Shown here one piece after another: positions 21,386-31,996 of a stretch of 64,000 nt of DNA. The DNA lies in the NCBI RefSeq assembly GCF_900048035.1, contig NZ_LN999832.1, positions 868,001 through 932,000 on the forward strand, read 5' to 3'. This DNA is from Candidatus Gullanella endobia. GTDB taxonomy: Bacteria > Pseudomonadota > Gammaproteobacteria > Enterobacterales > Enterobacteriaceae. The position numbers were made by a program, and so were the translations under genes. The notes beneath the pieces were generated by a model. That model was not told the DNA's origin. It made no database searches and saw nothing but the letters and a program-made list of their open reading frames with translations. Positions within the stretch are counted from its first letter, which is position 1, and every line of letters begins with the position of its first letter.

Positions 21386-23575
21386 AGAATCTCTTTTCTA
21401 GATTAATATATATTTAATATAATAACGTAGATTTCAAGCTCTTTTAAAAGAGTAATAAGCAGAGAGATTAAATTTATTCATGATAAAAGATGAAGAAATT
21501 TATTAAACAAATACACATTGGATGTGATTAATCATTAACTTAAATAAGTTATTCTCTTTTTAGAATACTTATTAGTATCAGTAGATGCTATTATATTATT
21601 TTATACTTCAATTAAAAATTAATAATATCTATTGATATTTCTTTAATAGAATATATTATTTGATTTCAAATATATAGCTATATTTTAAATCTTTGATATA
21701 AATATTTTATTTAATTCTATATAATATCATTAGATAGATATTGTTATCCACAGTTAGCCTAATACTAATAGCATTAGTATAATATTAAGCTAACTTAGCG
21801 ATAAACTTATTACTGACTTTCAATATCACTATATTTTTAAAAAAATAAAAACTTCAGAGCATTAGTTTACAAGTTTTGTTTTTATAGATTTGAATTAAAT
21901 ATTACTAAGCATTTCATAAATTAGCCGTATCTAATTTTCGATTAAACAAGATAAAAGACTACAGTTTAAAGATTTACTATAGCTAATCTTTAATGCTATT
22001 GATACTCAGATAAATACCCTCATACTAGGCTGTTTTAGTTTATCTAGTTTTATTAAAAGCAATTTTTTATAAGCGACATAATAAGCGTTATATTTCTTTG
22101 GTGTATCTTAAATCAGTGATTTATCTAATATCGTTCTATCTTAAATAGAACTGAATTATATTAACATCCAGACTATATACAATATTAATTAAAAATATTA
22201 TTTCTAGCATTAATAATGCTAATATTATTTTTATAAACTTCTAATACTTATTTTAAGTAATAGAAAAAATATCTTAAATTACCTATTTAAACATCATTAT
22301 TTAGTTGAAGTTTAATACTAGAATTAAACTTCAATATTAGTGTCCAGTTGCTTAATTTAAGATATTAATAAAGATCTTTTTAATAAAAGATCTTTATTAA
22401 TCCAAATATCGATTCTATAAGATTTTAATACTAACAAAGCTTAAAAAGTAACGCTTAATGCTAAAACAATAGTTAATATTTACTAAATAAATTAAAAGAA
22501 ATATAAATGTGTTTTTATATTTTTATCATAACATATACAGTATGCAGATATACTAAAAATATCGCTAGGAAAAGTTAGAACTGAGTGCTTCTTAGAAAAA
22601 GAATTTTTAAAAGGTATACGTAAATATTTTTATATTAAAAATGGCGAATATCGTAAAGAAACATAATGTGGCTAAAAACATCAAAAGTCTTATATCTACT
22701 AATATATAACAATAATGTAAACTGTTAAGATTCAATTTTTTTCGATTGCTTCATCAAGACAGTCAGGTGTTAAAAATATTATTTATTATTAGTCTAACTG
22801 TATGTGGTTTAATGATAACTGATATGGAATATGAAATTAAAACTAATAGTACCAAATCCTGGTTATTACTATATTCGAAAAAATAACCTAGGGTTGCTAT
22901 TGTTTATTATTTATACTTTTATTTGATATTAATATTATTCCGTCACTATTAGTATTATTATTTATTTATAAATAAATTTTTAACAAAAGGAGAAATTCTA
23001 TTTTTAATTATGGAAATAATGTACAATCTAATTTTCGAACTTCAAGTAAAACTTAAATAGTTCCGATTAATGTTATTAGAAATATTTAGCCGGTAGACAG
23101 TGAAATTGATAAGATCAGCAAATATAGCTAAATATACAATAGTTTTTATTTATTTAAATTATGAATAAATCATAATCATTAATTAGACAAATCAAAAACA
23201 TAGTTTTTAATAATAAAAATAAAATATACAGTAGCTAGCAGTCTATCATTACAAGGTTAGTTAGTAATAGTACTCATGTATTGTCATTGTACCTTTTTCT
23301 TTATAAAATTCCAAGGTCTTTTTAGCAAAAAAATATCATAATATTACAGTTAATTTATAGTAAAATCACTATTAGCTATAATGGCCATAAAATTATATTA
23401 ATACTGTTTAAATTATAAAGTTAATAGTTTGATTCTATCTTGTTGATTTTAATATTATTTTATATATCTACTATTAACATAGTACAAATAGATACTTCTC
23501 TTTTTGGAAAATTATAGACATTAATAGCAACTCTATAATACAACTTAGGTACTATAGTTTTTACATTATTAATCT
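21386..23575. other. Non-coding gap at the dacA-rlpA position
   Basis: 2.2 kb without a credible gene. dacA (PBP5) and rlpA normally sit here between ybeD and mrdB; I can read neither in any frame. It contains two adjacent perfect hairpins (22305-22334 and 22365-22400), listed separately. Confidence 0.75.
22305..22400. repeat. Two adjacent perfect hairpins
   Basis: The 12-base arm TTGAAGTTTAAT at 22305-22316 pairs with 22323-22334. Thirty bases on, the 16-base arm TTAATAAAGATCTTTT at 22365-22380 pairs with 22385-22400 across a 4-base loop. Neither has a downstream U-run. They lie well away from any gene. Confidence 0.6.
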
Positions 23576-24697
23576 CTATAAACTATTAGATAACATTTTT
23601 CGATGAGTATGTATTGACATGATAATACCAAACCCTGCCATTAAAACAATAAGTGCTGAGCCACCGTAACTTACCAACGGTAGAGGGACACCAACCACTG
23701 GTAATATACCAGTGACCATACCAATATTTATAAACACATAAACGAATAAAATCATCATTAAACTACCAGCGATTACTTGATTGAAAATATTTTTAGCCTG
23801 TATTGCGATTACTAGACCACGAATAATTAAGCCAAGATAAAGTACTAGAAGAACAAATACACCAATAAATCCAAGTTCTTCCCCCAGAACAGCAAAAATA
23901 AAGTCAGTATGACGTTCTGGTAAAAATTCCAATTGAGACTGTGTACCGTGAAGCCAACCCTTACCTAATAAACCGCCAGAACCGATGGCAATTTTTGATT
24001 GAATGATATGATAACCAGCGCCAAGCGGATCAGTTTCAGGATCTAGTAACATCATTATTCGATTACGCTGATAATCACGCATTAAAAAAAACCAAAGTAT
24101 AGGAATAAAAACTATTACAAGTAGTAAAGCGACAACGATTAATTTCCAGCTAATTCCTGATAAAAACAATACAAACAGACCAGAGGCAGCGATAAGAATA
24201 GCAGTACCTAGATCTGGCTGTGTTGCTACTAGCAATGTTGGTATAAAAATCAACACAAGCATAATAGAAATATTTTTCAGTGATGGTGGACATTTATTAC
24301 GATTAATAAAACGTGCAACAATTAGTGGTACTGCAATTTTAGCGATTTCTGAGGGTTGGAAACGGATAATACCAAAATCTAGCCAACGTTGCGCACCTTT
24401 TGTAATTTGACCGAAGATGTTTACTGAAACTAGCAAAAAAATGCAAAAAATATATAGATACGGTGACCAGACTTCATAAATTCGAGGTGGTATCTGTGCC
24501 ATTACTAGCATCAGTAGTAGACCTATCATTATCTGGGTAATTTTCCGCCCCATCATATTTATATCTTGGCCACTAGCACTCCATAGTATTATACTACCAT
24601 ACATTAATAGTAATATTATAAAAAATAATAATATTGCATCAATATGAAATCTTTTCCATAAGGAAGTGTGTTTCAGATTATTAATCTTATTAATCAT
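23576..24697 (-). CDS. mrdB: Elongation peptidoglycan polymerase RodA (MrdB, SEDS)
   Basis: SEDS glycosyltransferase of the elongasome that polymerises lipid II with PBP2. 373 residues (E. coli 370), about ten membrane segments. Conserved blocks: LWSASGQDINMMGRK, GAQRWLDFGIIRFQPSEIAKIAVPL, TQPDLGTAIL, DPLGAGYHIIQSKIAIGSGGLLGKG, FLPERHTDFIFAVLGEELG and VPLPLVSYGGSALIVLMAGFG. It starts 19 bp after the end of mrdA. Keeping both RodA and FtsW implies that side-wall and septal synthesis are still separate activities in this cell. Confidence 0.97.
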   Translation of the reverse strand: MINKINNLKHTSLWKRFHIDAILLFFIILLLMYGSIILWSASGQDINMMGRKITQIMIGLLLMLVMAQIPPRIYEVWSPYLYIFCIFLLVSVNIFGQITKGAQRWLDFGIIRFQPSEIAKIAVPLIVARFINRNKCPPSLKNISIMLVLIFIPTLLVATQPDLGTAILIAASGLFVLFLSGISWKLIVVALLLVIVFIPILWFFLMRDYQRNRIMMLLDPETDPLGAGYHIIQSKIAIGSGGLLGKGWLHGTQSQLEFLPERHTDFIFAVLGEELGFIGVFVLLVLYLGLIIRGLVIAIQAKNIFNQVIAGSLMMILFVYVFINIGMVTGILPVVGVPLPLVSYGGSALIVLMAGFGIIMSIHTHRKMLSNSL

Positions 24698-24716
24698 AAT
24701 AGGTGCATTACTCTTA

Positions 24717-26609
24717 CTATTTAGCTTGGCGTGAAGTTTTTAAAGAAAAATCCACAGTATCATCCTTTAGAAGGATATAATCTAAAATCTGTCGAGTAAT
24801 TTCTCCTGCTGTTGGACCGACACCGCCATTTTCTAGAATAACAACAACGCCTACTGTCGGTTTATTATAAGGGGCAAATGCAGTCATCAGTTTATGATCG
24901 CGCAGGTGTTCAGCGATTTTATTTGCATTGTAAATTTCATTAGTTTTTAGCCCATATACCTGAGCAGTACCAGATTTAACAGCTGCTTTATAAGGCGCAT
25001 CAGAAAAGCTTTTACATGCTGTACCGTTTGGTCGGTTAGCGACACCAAACATACCATCTTTAACTATTTCCCAGAATCCAGAATTCGGATCACCTATTTG
25101 AATATTTTTTGGTTGACGATAAGGAATTTGATAGTCGTTTTCTTGTATACCGTAGAGTAGATGTGGAATTTGTACTGTACCATCATTAATTAGTGTCATC
25201 ATTGCCTTTGACATTTGTAACGGTGTTGCGGTCCAGTAACCTTGACCAATTGCAACAGGAATAGTATCCCCCTGATACCAGGGTTTTTTAAAACGCGCAA
25301 ATTTCCACTCACGAGTCGGCATTACTCCAGAGTATTCTTCGGCTAAATCAATACCAGTATACTGGCCGTAGCCAAATTTTTTCATCCATTCGGAAAGTCG
25401 GTCAATACCCATATTGTATACTACTTGATAAAAAAAAGTATCCGATGACTCTTCTAGTGCTCGGGTAATATTTAATTGACCATGCCCCCATCGTTTCCAA
25501 TCACGATAACGCTTCTTTGAATCGGGTAATTGCCACCAGCCTGGATCAAATAAAGAAAAGTTTTCATTAATAATGCCAAGTGTGAGCGCTGATACTGAAA
25601 TATAAGGTTTTACGGTAGAGGCGGGTGGATAAATACCTTGAGTAGTACGATTTATAAGTGGATAGTTTTTATCCTCTAGTAACGCGTGGTATTTCTTTGC
25701 AGAAATACCGTTAACAAACATATTAGGATCGTAACTCGGATTGGATACCAGTGCGAGGATTCCGCCATCTCGAGGATCAAAAACGACAACTGCTGAACGG
25801 GTTCCAATTAATAATGTCTCGATATATCGTTGCAAACTTAGATGCAGTGTCAGAATAATATCTTTTCCTGCTTGAGGTAATCGCTCATATAATTGACGGA
25901 TTACTCGACCTCGATTATTAACCTCTATTTCTTTATAACCAGCTTTACCATGTAGTGTGCTTTCATAATAGCGTTCGATACCCAATTTCCCAATATTATG
26001 TGTTGCAGCATAATTGGAAAGCATTCCTTCTTTATTCAGAAGTTTTACGTCTCTATCGTTAATTTTCGACACATAACCAATAACATGAGTGAATGCTGAA
26101 CCGTAAGGATAATATCTTCGCTGATAGCATTTTACTTTAACACCTGGAAAACGGTATTGGTTTACAGCGAACCTGGCCTGTTGTACATCAGTTAATCCAA
26201 TTTTAAGCGGAAGTGAAGCAAAACGGCAGGAGCGTTCACGCTCTTTTTCAAAATTAGCAATATCATCATCGGATAAACAGACAATTGCACGCAGATCGGC
26301 AATTGTCTGTGTTAAATTGCTTACCTTTTCCGGTATCAGTTCTAATTGATAAATACTTCTATTTAATGCTAAGGGTATGCCATTACGATCGTAAATAATA
26401 CCGCGGCTCGGCGAAATAGGTACTAGCCTGATACGATTTTCGTTAGACCGAGTGCAGTAATCCTCGAAACAAATAATTTGCAAATAGTATAAATTAACAA
26501 TAAGGACACCGGTTACTAGTAATATGCTAATAAGCGCTAGTAGTGCACGACGAAAAAACAACAGCGGCTTGGCTGAATAACTGTAAAAAGGATTACGTTC
26601 TATTTTCAT
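24717..26609 (-). CDS. mrdA: Penicillin-binding protein 2 (MrdA)
   Basis: Class B transpeptidase of the elongasome, partner of RodA. 630 residues (E. coli 633). Features: membrane anchor at about 21-41, pedestal domain with SRGIIYDRNGIPLA and RRYYPYGSAFTHVIGYV, then the transpeptidase domain with SxxK in ASTVKPYIS near residue 330, SSDTFF near 387 and KSGTAQVYG near 545. All catalytic motifs are intact. It is co-directional with mrdB 19 bp downstream. The rlmH-rsfS genes that normally precede it are missing, so the promoter must lie in the 1.2-kb gap above 26609. Confidence 0.97.
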   Translation of the reverse strand: MKIERNPFYSYSAKPLLFFRRALLALISILLVTGVLIVNLYYLQIICFEDYCTRSNENRIRLVPISPSRGIIYDRNGIPLALNRSIYQLELIPEKVSNLTQTIADLRAIVCLSDDDIANFEKERERSCRFASLPLKIGLTDVQQARFAVNQYRFPGVKVKCYQRRYYPYGSAFTHVIGYVSKINDRDVKLLNKEGMLSNYAATHNIGKLGIERYYESTLHGKAGYKEIEVNNRGRVIRQLYERLPQAGKDIILTLHLSLQRYIETLLIGTRSAVVVFDPRDGGILALVSNPSYDPNMFVNGISAKKYHALLEDKNYPLINRTTQGIYPPASTVKPYISVSALTLGIINENFSLFDPGWWQLPDSKKRYRDWKRWGHGQLNITRALEESSDTFFYQVVYNMGIDRLSEWMKKFGYGQYTGIDLAEEYSGVMPTREWKFARFKKPWYQGDTIPVAIGQGYWTATPLQMSKAMMTLINDGTVQIPHLLYGIQENDYQIPYRQPKNIQIGDPNSGFWEIVKDGMFGVANRPNGTACKSFSDAPYKAAVKSGTAQVYGLKTNEIYNANKIAEHLRDHKLMTAFAPYNKPTVGVVVILENGGVGPTAGEITRQILDYILLKDDTVDFSLKTSRQAK

Positions 26610-27783
26610 TCATCGAAATTAGTTCACGTCAATCATTATTGCTGAATCTTGAGAAAACTAACATGATTTATATTTTATTTCTACCGTTTAATTTATTAAA
26701 CTAACTACGATTTTATCAGTATAAACCAAAGTATCCAGTATAATAATACAACTCTTTTTTACTACCGTCACTCACATATTCACTATCTACAACTCTTCTA
26801 AGCTATAATAGGAATATCTGGAAAAACGCTTAAGATATTTGTAAATCCAATTTAATCTAAATAGATCATTTTGTTTTGATAACGAAAGACCATGAAACTT
26901 CATTCAGTAGTTAAATATCTTCCTATATATTATAGTTATAATCATATAATTCAAATTAACTATGATATGGTTAGAAAAAAATTTTTGAATTTACAAAATA
27001 TTATTAGATTAGCGCTGCACGAAATTTCTATTTTATAGAATGGAAACGATATGTATGATATAATGATCAGACTTCCATATAAAATCAAAACATAATCTGT
27101 AATATTTAGCTCTTTAATTATATCAAAGATATAATACTTTTTTGTTCTTTTAAGTTATCTATTATTATTATTCAATAATGAAAATCTTTTAAATTTTAAT
27201 ATTAAAAAGATTTTTTCTTTTAATTTAATTTTTTATATTACTTACTAAGTAATAGTCAGGCTAGTCAATAAGACAGCTAATAAATTTCTGGTTAATCGAA
27301 GTATAAAAAAGACAAAAACTATTAAAGCCAATGAAAATAAAACTACCAGTTCACTACATAGTAGACATCTTATAGATATAAGTACTTTTTGTCAATATAA
27401 TTTGACATTAAAGTATGAAATAGATCTTTAAAATCACAGTTTTAAAATAGCACAAATATCTGTTAATGAAATAGCTAGTTTTAACATAGTTGTACAATAA
27501 ATAAACTGTCCTATCAGAACAATCCGTATAGATTTTAAGATCAGTCAATGGATAGATTAAATAGTATTACTCTTACTCAATATTTTATTATTATAACTAG
27601 AACGAGTGAAAGTTATAAAAATTGACATGAAAATTATTATTCTAGGTTTAAGATATTACTATAATAGTATTATGAATAATATTAATTAATAATGAAAATA
27701 CTACAATCTAATAATCAGCTAATATAGCTGACATCGTAATAGATGTAGTAGAAGATATTAATATAAATATAGCGAGCATATTT
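26610..27783. other. Non-coding gap at the rlmH-rsfS-nadD position
   Basis: 1.17 kb with no recognisable gene. In E. coli rlmH, rsfS, cobC and nadD lie here between mrdA and holA. The NMN adenylyltransferase NadD is normally essential, so its function must be supplied from elsewhere in the genome or from a partner, or be lost. Confidence 0.75.
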
Positions 27784-28818
27784 TTAGATATCAAGCATTG
27801 CTGTGGGTAGTGATTTACCGCATAATAAGAATACTAAAGTATTTAGATCAGACCATACAAGATAGCCATCATAATCTTGTTTAAGTGTCAGTTCTATTTT
27901 CATCATTAATTTTACTGCATTGTGCAATTTCGATAAAGTTAACCGTTCTATAGCTTTTGTTAATAGAGGCCGACGGTTCTTCCAGATCTTATGGTGGTCA
28001 AATAGAGTACATAATGGCACGATAACCATTTGTCGTTTAAGTATCATTATTAATAATATTTCACGCTGGATATTACGTAAAAGGGTAATTGGTTCAGCGC
28101 CTTCTAGTTTTAATTGATGTAGAATATGCACAGCGCGCTTAATTTTTCCTAATAAAATAGCATCAATCCAATGAAATTGTGTAAAATGTGAAGCATCATT
28201 TACCGCCATTTTAACCCGTGGAACAGTTAGAATACCATCAGGATAAAGAAGCGATAATTGTTTTAGAACTTGAGTTAATGCGAATAGATTACCTTCATAG
28301 AAATAACATAGTAGCTGACAGGTAGCATTGTCTATTGTTAAATTCATCGTTTCAACATACTTCATCACCCAGTTCTGGAGCTGTGTTTGCTTCGGTGTCA
28401 TACAACTTACTAATACTGCATTTTTACTTAATATTTTAAACCAAGCACTATTCTCCATAGTACGGTTTATTTTGCTACTGCTTAGAATAAAGAGCAAATC
28501 GTTATGTAATAACGACACTAATTTGAACATTTTTTCATCAATACTAGCATTGATGAAACTATCTGGTAAGACAAGAAGTAGTGTTTGTCGACTTGCGAAC
28601 AAACTACGTGTTTGGCACAGACTGAAAACTGTATCCCAATCGGTATTGGTTTCCAATGTGATAGTAAAATGCTCAGTAAAGTGCTGTTCTTTTGCACTAT
28701 TTCGAATACGATCTTGGCTTTCTTGTAATAGGAATAGATCATTCCCAAACAACAAGTAACACGGGTGCAATGCTTTTATCAATTGTCCACCCAATTGTTC
28801 GGCATTTAACTGAATCAT
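27784..28818 (-). CDS. holA: DNA polymerase III delta subunit HolA
   Basis: Clamp-loader wrench subunit that opens the beta sliding clamp. 344 residues (E. coli 343). Recognised by near end-to-end similarity: YLLFGNDLFLLQESQDRIR at the N-terminus (clamp-interacting region), TNTDWDTVFSLCQTRSLFASRQTLL-type region near residue 55, CYFYEGNLFALTQVLKQLS near 168, NDASHFTQFHWIDAILLGK near 208 and LEGAEPITLLRNIQREILL near 238. The start ATG overlaps the lptE stop (ATGA). Several frames on the opposite strand are open here only by chance. Confidence 0.95.
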   Translation of the reverse strand: MIQLNAEQLGGQLIKALHPCYLLFGNDLFLLQESQDRIRNSAKEQHFTEHFTITLETNTDWDTVFSLCQTRSLFASRQTLLLVLPDSFINASIDEKMFKLVSLLHNDLLFILSSSKINRTMENSAWFKILSKNAVLVSCMTPKQTQLQNWVMKYVETMNLTIDNATCQLLCYFYEGNLFALTQVLKQLSLLYPDGILTVPRVKMAVNDASHFTQFHWIDAILLGKIKRAVHILHQLKLEGAEPITLLRNIQREILLIMILKRQMVIVPLCTLFDHHKIWKNRRPLLTKAIERLTLSKLHNAVKLMMKIELTLKQDYDGYLVWSDLNTLVFLLCGKSLPTAMLDI

Positions 28819-29399
28819 GTAATCAAAACTCTAGCATCACTAGCTGTCGATAGTTGCTGTTTAACTTTTAAATTTAGAGAACTAGTTACTGTTTTTTCAA
28901 CATACATAGTTATTAGTCTATGTACTAACTTCTTCGCGGCTTGGTAATGCATCTCTTTAAGAATAATATCTTCTTCAGAATCTTTTGCTAATGCTGTTAA
29001 TGAATTATCAAGAAACGAACGATAAACTTTAACATTAATAGGGTAGTAATCTTTACCTGATATTAAAACTTGTGCATATACGCTCAGTATCATCTGGTAT
29101 TCAGCAGTTTTGCCATCTTGAAATACCGAAGCACTAATTTTATTTTTTGATGAACCGATAATATATAATGAGAGTGGCATATTATTCTTATCTTTAGCAT
29201 TATCAACCAACTTCACATTATTCAAAATTAACTCTGCTTTCACAGCACGAGTAAGAGGTCCATAAGGATCATAACTATTTAAAATTATAGTTTTTATTTT
29301 AGTTGGAATTTGAGATTCAGTATCGCAGAGGCGATAACCACAACCAGTAGTACTTATCATAGCTAGGTTTGGTATTAGTAATAAAGCTAAATATCGCAC
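28815..29399 (-). CDS. lptE: LPS-assembly lipoprotein LptE (RlpB)
   Basis: Outer-membrane lipoprotein that plugs LptD and helps place LPS on the cell surface. 194 residues (E. coli 193). The start is GTG at 29399-29397, chosen because a strong Shine-Dalgarno (AAGGAGAC) lies a few bases upstream and no ATG fits; the rest aligns from residue 1. The signal peptide ends in a lipobox-like STTGC with Cys at about residue 20, followed by GYRLCDT. Conserved blocks: MISTTGCGYRL, GPLTRAVKAELILN, KTAEYQMILSVYAQVL, YPINVKVYRSFLDN and ALAKDSEEDIILKEMHYQAA. It lies 14 bp downstream of leuS and is coupled to holA. Its retention implies an LPS-bearing outer membrane. Confidence 0.94.
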   Translation of the reverse strand: MRYLALLLIPNLAMISTTGCGYRLCDTESQIPTKIKTIILNSYDPYGPLTRAVKAELILNNVKLVDNAKDKNNMPLSLYIIGSSKNKISASVFQDGKTAEYQMILSVYAQVLISGKDYYPINVKVYRSFLDNSLTALAKDSEEDIILKEMHYQAAKKLVHRLITMYVEKTVTSSLNLKVKQQLSTASDARVLIT

Positions 29400-29402
29400 A
29401 AT

Positions 29403-29410
29403 GTCTCCTT
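29403..29410 (-). promoter_or_regulatory. Ribosome binding site deciding the lptE GTG start
   Basis: On the minus strand AAGGAGAC precedes GTG 29399 by a few bases. It is one of the strongest Shine-Dalgarno matches in the window and fixes the non-ATG start. Confidence 0.75.
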
Positions 29411-29413
29411 CTA

Positions 29414-31996
29414 TTAATTTAATACTAGATTAATCAGTTTATCTGGTATATAAATTATCTTTTTTATTTTATTTCCTTCAAAATATTTTGTTACTAGATG
29501 TTCTTTTGATATACGTTCATAAAGCAAAGTTTCATCTGCATCTACAGGTACAATCATTCTTCCACGTAGCTTACCGTTAACCTGAATAACTATTAATTTT
29601 ACCTCTTCTAATATAGCGGTTTTATCTACAACTGGCCATAGTGCATTATCGATCTCTCCCACACAGCCTAATTCTCGCCATAGTGTAAAGCATATATGCG
29701 GAGTAAAAGGATATAACATTTGTACAACCGATATTAGTGCCTCTTGTAAAATGGCGCGATCCTGTATACTTTTCTGAGTTGAGCGAGTTAGCTTATTTAT
29801 TAGTTCCATGATAGCGGCAATAGCAGTATTAAATGCTTGACGACGATCGATATCATCAGTAACTTTAGCAATAGTTTTATGTACTTCATAGCGCAATGCT
29901 TTTTGTTTACTATTGAGAATAGTGATATCTAGTATGCCTGTTGGACCTTTTTGGATATGTTCATAAGTTAGTTTCCAAACACGTTTTAAGAACCGGCTGA
30001 TTCCTTCTACGCCAGATTCCTGCCATTCAAGTGTCATTTCTGCTGATGCAGAGAACATTATAAATAAGCGTACGGTATCAGCACCGTATTTGTCTATCAT
30101 TTCCTGTGGATCGATACCGTTATTTTTCGATTTCGACATTTTACTCATACCAGCATATATTATCTTTCGACCGCTAGCATCAATTGCTTTTACAATACGA
30201 CCTTTCTTATCACGTTTCACATTAACATTTTCTGGAGATATCCAAATACGTTCACCGCTATCGTTTAGATAATAAAAAGTATCAGCCAATACCATTCCCT
30301 GGCAAAGCAAACGCTTTGTCGGCTCATCAGAGGTAACAAAGCCTGCATCACGCAATAATTTATGATAAAAACGAAAATACATAAGATGCATGACAGCATG
30401 TTCAATGCCGCCAATATACTGATCTACTGGAAGCCAGTAGTTAGCAGCTGCTGAATTTAGCATACCACAGTCATAATTCGGACATGTATAGCGTGCATAA
30501 TACCAGGAAGATTCCATGAATGTATCAAAGGTATCGATTTCACGTAGTGCAGGTTGACCGTTATAGGTAGTTTTTGTCCAGTTAGGATCGGTTTTAAGCG
30601 GATTAATAAATCCATTCATAACTACATTTTCTGGTAGGACAACAGGTAGTTTATCTTTCGGTATCGGTAAAATAGTACCGTTTTCAAGCGTTATCATAGG
30701 AATTGGCGTACCCCAATATCGTTGACGGGAAACTCCCCAATCACGCAAACGATAATTCACTTTGTATCTTCCAACACCTTTTGATATAAGCGCATCGGCT
30801 ATAGCGTTAAGTCCTGCCTGCAAGGTCAATCCATTAAATTTACCAGAATTGAAAAGAACGCCTTTTTTTGTCATCGCTTGAATACTAAGATCCGGTTTAC
30901 TACCATCAATGTTTAGAATAATTGGTTTTATAGGTAAGTTATATTTTCGAGCAAATTCAAAATCTCTTTGATTATGTCCCGGCACCGCCATAATCGCACC
31001 AGTACCATAATCCATTAATACAAAGTTTGTGACCCAGATTGGAAGTATTTCGTTTGTTAGTGGATGTACTACATATAAACCGGTATCTACGCCTTTTTTT
31101 TCCATTGTCGCTCTGTCTACTTCTGCTACTTTAGCATTGCGGCATTCTTGAATAAAGTCAGTTAAATCTGGATTAGAGATCGATTCTCGCAGCGAAAGAG
31201 GATGGTTAGTTGCTACTGCAATATAAGTTACCCCCATAAAAGTATCATGGCGAGTGGTATAAACCACTAGAGTCTCTTCACTATCTAAAATCTGGAATGT
31301 AATTTCCATTCCTTCTGAGCGACCAATCCAATTTCGCTGCATGGTTTTTATCTGCTCTGGCCAGTTTTCAAGCTTATCTAAATCATATAAAAGCTGATCA
31401 GCATAAGCAGTAATTTTTAAGAACCACTGCGGTATTTCCTTATATTCAACCTTGGTGTCACATCGCCAACAACAACCATTAATAACCTGTTCATTTGCTA
31501 GTACTGTCTGATCTTGTGGACACCAGTTAACTGGAGATGTTTTTTTGTATACTAATCCTTTTTCATATAGATATGTAAAAAACCATTGCTCCCATCGATA
31601 ATAATCAGGGTGGCAAGTTGTGATTTCACGGCTCCAATCGTAGCTTAAACCTAACAGTTTCAGTTGGTTTTTCATATAATTAATATTAGTGTAAGTCCAG
31701 TTAGCTGGCGCGACATTATTCTTTACTGCAGCCCCTTCTGCAGGCATACCGAAAGCATCCCAGCCAATAGGATGCAGAACATTTTTACCAAGCATACGTT
31801 GGTATCGGGCTATTACGTCACCGATAGTGTAATTACGTACATGTCCCATATGTAGACGTCCTGAAGGATAAGGTAGCATAGAAAGGCAATAATACTTTTC
31901 CTTATCTAGATCTTCGGTAACTTTAAATGTATTATTCTCATACCAGTATTTCTGGGCAGTAGATTCTATTTTTTTTGGATAATAAAACTCTTGCAT
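29414..31996 (-). CDS. leuS: Leucyl-tRNA synthetase LeuS
   Basis: Class I aminoacyl-tRNA synthetase charging tRNA-Leu, two of whose genes lie in this window. 860 residues, equal to E. coli. Domains: Rossmann catalytic core with the HIGH-type motif in [16 protein letters not shown] near residue 42; CP1 editing domain with the threonine-rich [12 protein letters not shown] near 247; [10 protein letters not shown]; the MSKSKNNG loop (KMSKS motif) near 619; C-terminal anticodon-side and tRNA-binding domains. The start has AAGGAT upstream. It heads the leuS-lptE-holA operon. Confidence 0.98.
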   Translation of the reverse strand: MQEFYYPKKIESTAQKYWYENNTFKVTEDLDKEKYYCLSMLPYPSGRLHMGHVRNYTIGDVIARYQRMLGKNVLHPIGWDAFGMPAEGAAVKNNVAPANWTYTNINYMKNQLKLLGLSYDWSREITTCHPDYYRWEQWFFTYLYEKGLVYKKTSPVNWCPQDQTVLANEQVINGCCWRCDTKVEYKEIPQWFLKITAYADQLLYDLDKLENWPEQIKTMQRNWIGRSEGMEITFQILDSEETLVVYTTRHDTFMGVTYIAVATNHPLSLRESISNPDLTDFIQECRNAKVAEVDRATMEKKGVDTGLYVVHPLTNEILPIWVTNFVLMDYGTGAIMAVPGHNQRDFEFARKYNLPIKPIILNIDGSKPDLSIQAMTKKGVLFNSGKFNGLTLQAGLNAIADALISKGVGRYKVNYRLRDWGVSRQRYWGTPIPMITLENGTILPIPKDKLPVVLPENVVMNGFINPLKTDPNWTKTTYNGQPALREIDTFDTFMESSWYYARYTCPNYDCGMLNSAAANYWLPVDQYIGGIEHAVMHLMYFRFYHKLLRDAGFVTSDEPTKRLLCQGMVLADTFYYLNDSGERIWISPENVNVKRDKKGRIVKAIDASGRKIIYAGMSKMSKSKNNGIDPQEMIDKYGADTVRLFIMFSASAEMTLEWQESGVEGISRFLKRVWKLTYEHIQKGPTGILDITILNSKQKALRYEVHKTIAKVTDDIDRRQAFNTAIAAIMELINKLTRSTQKSIQDRAILQEALISVVQMLYPFTPHICFTLWRELGCVGEIDNALWPVVDKTAILEEVKLIVIQVNGKLRGRMIVPVDADETLLYERISKEHLVTKYFEGNKIKKIIYIPDKLINLVLN

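Noticed and set aside
28328-28759. 143-codon plus-strand frame inside holA
   Set aside because: It lies entirely antisense to a gene with clear homology; its composition is what the complement of holA would give.
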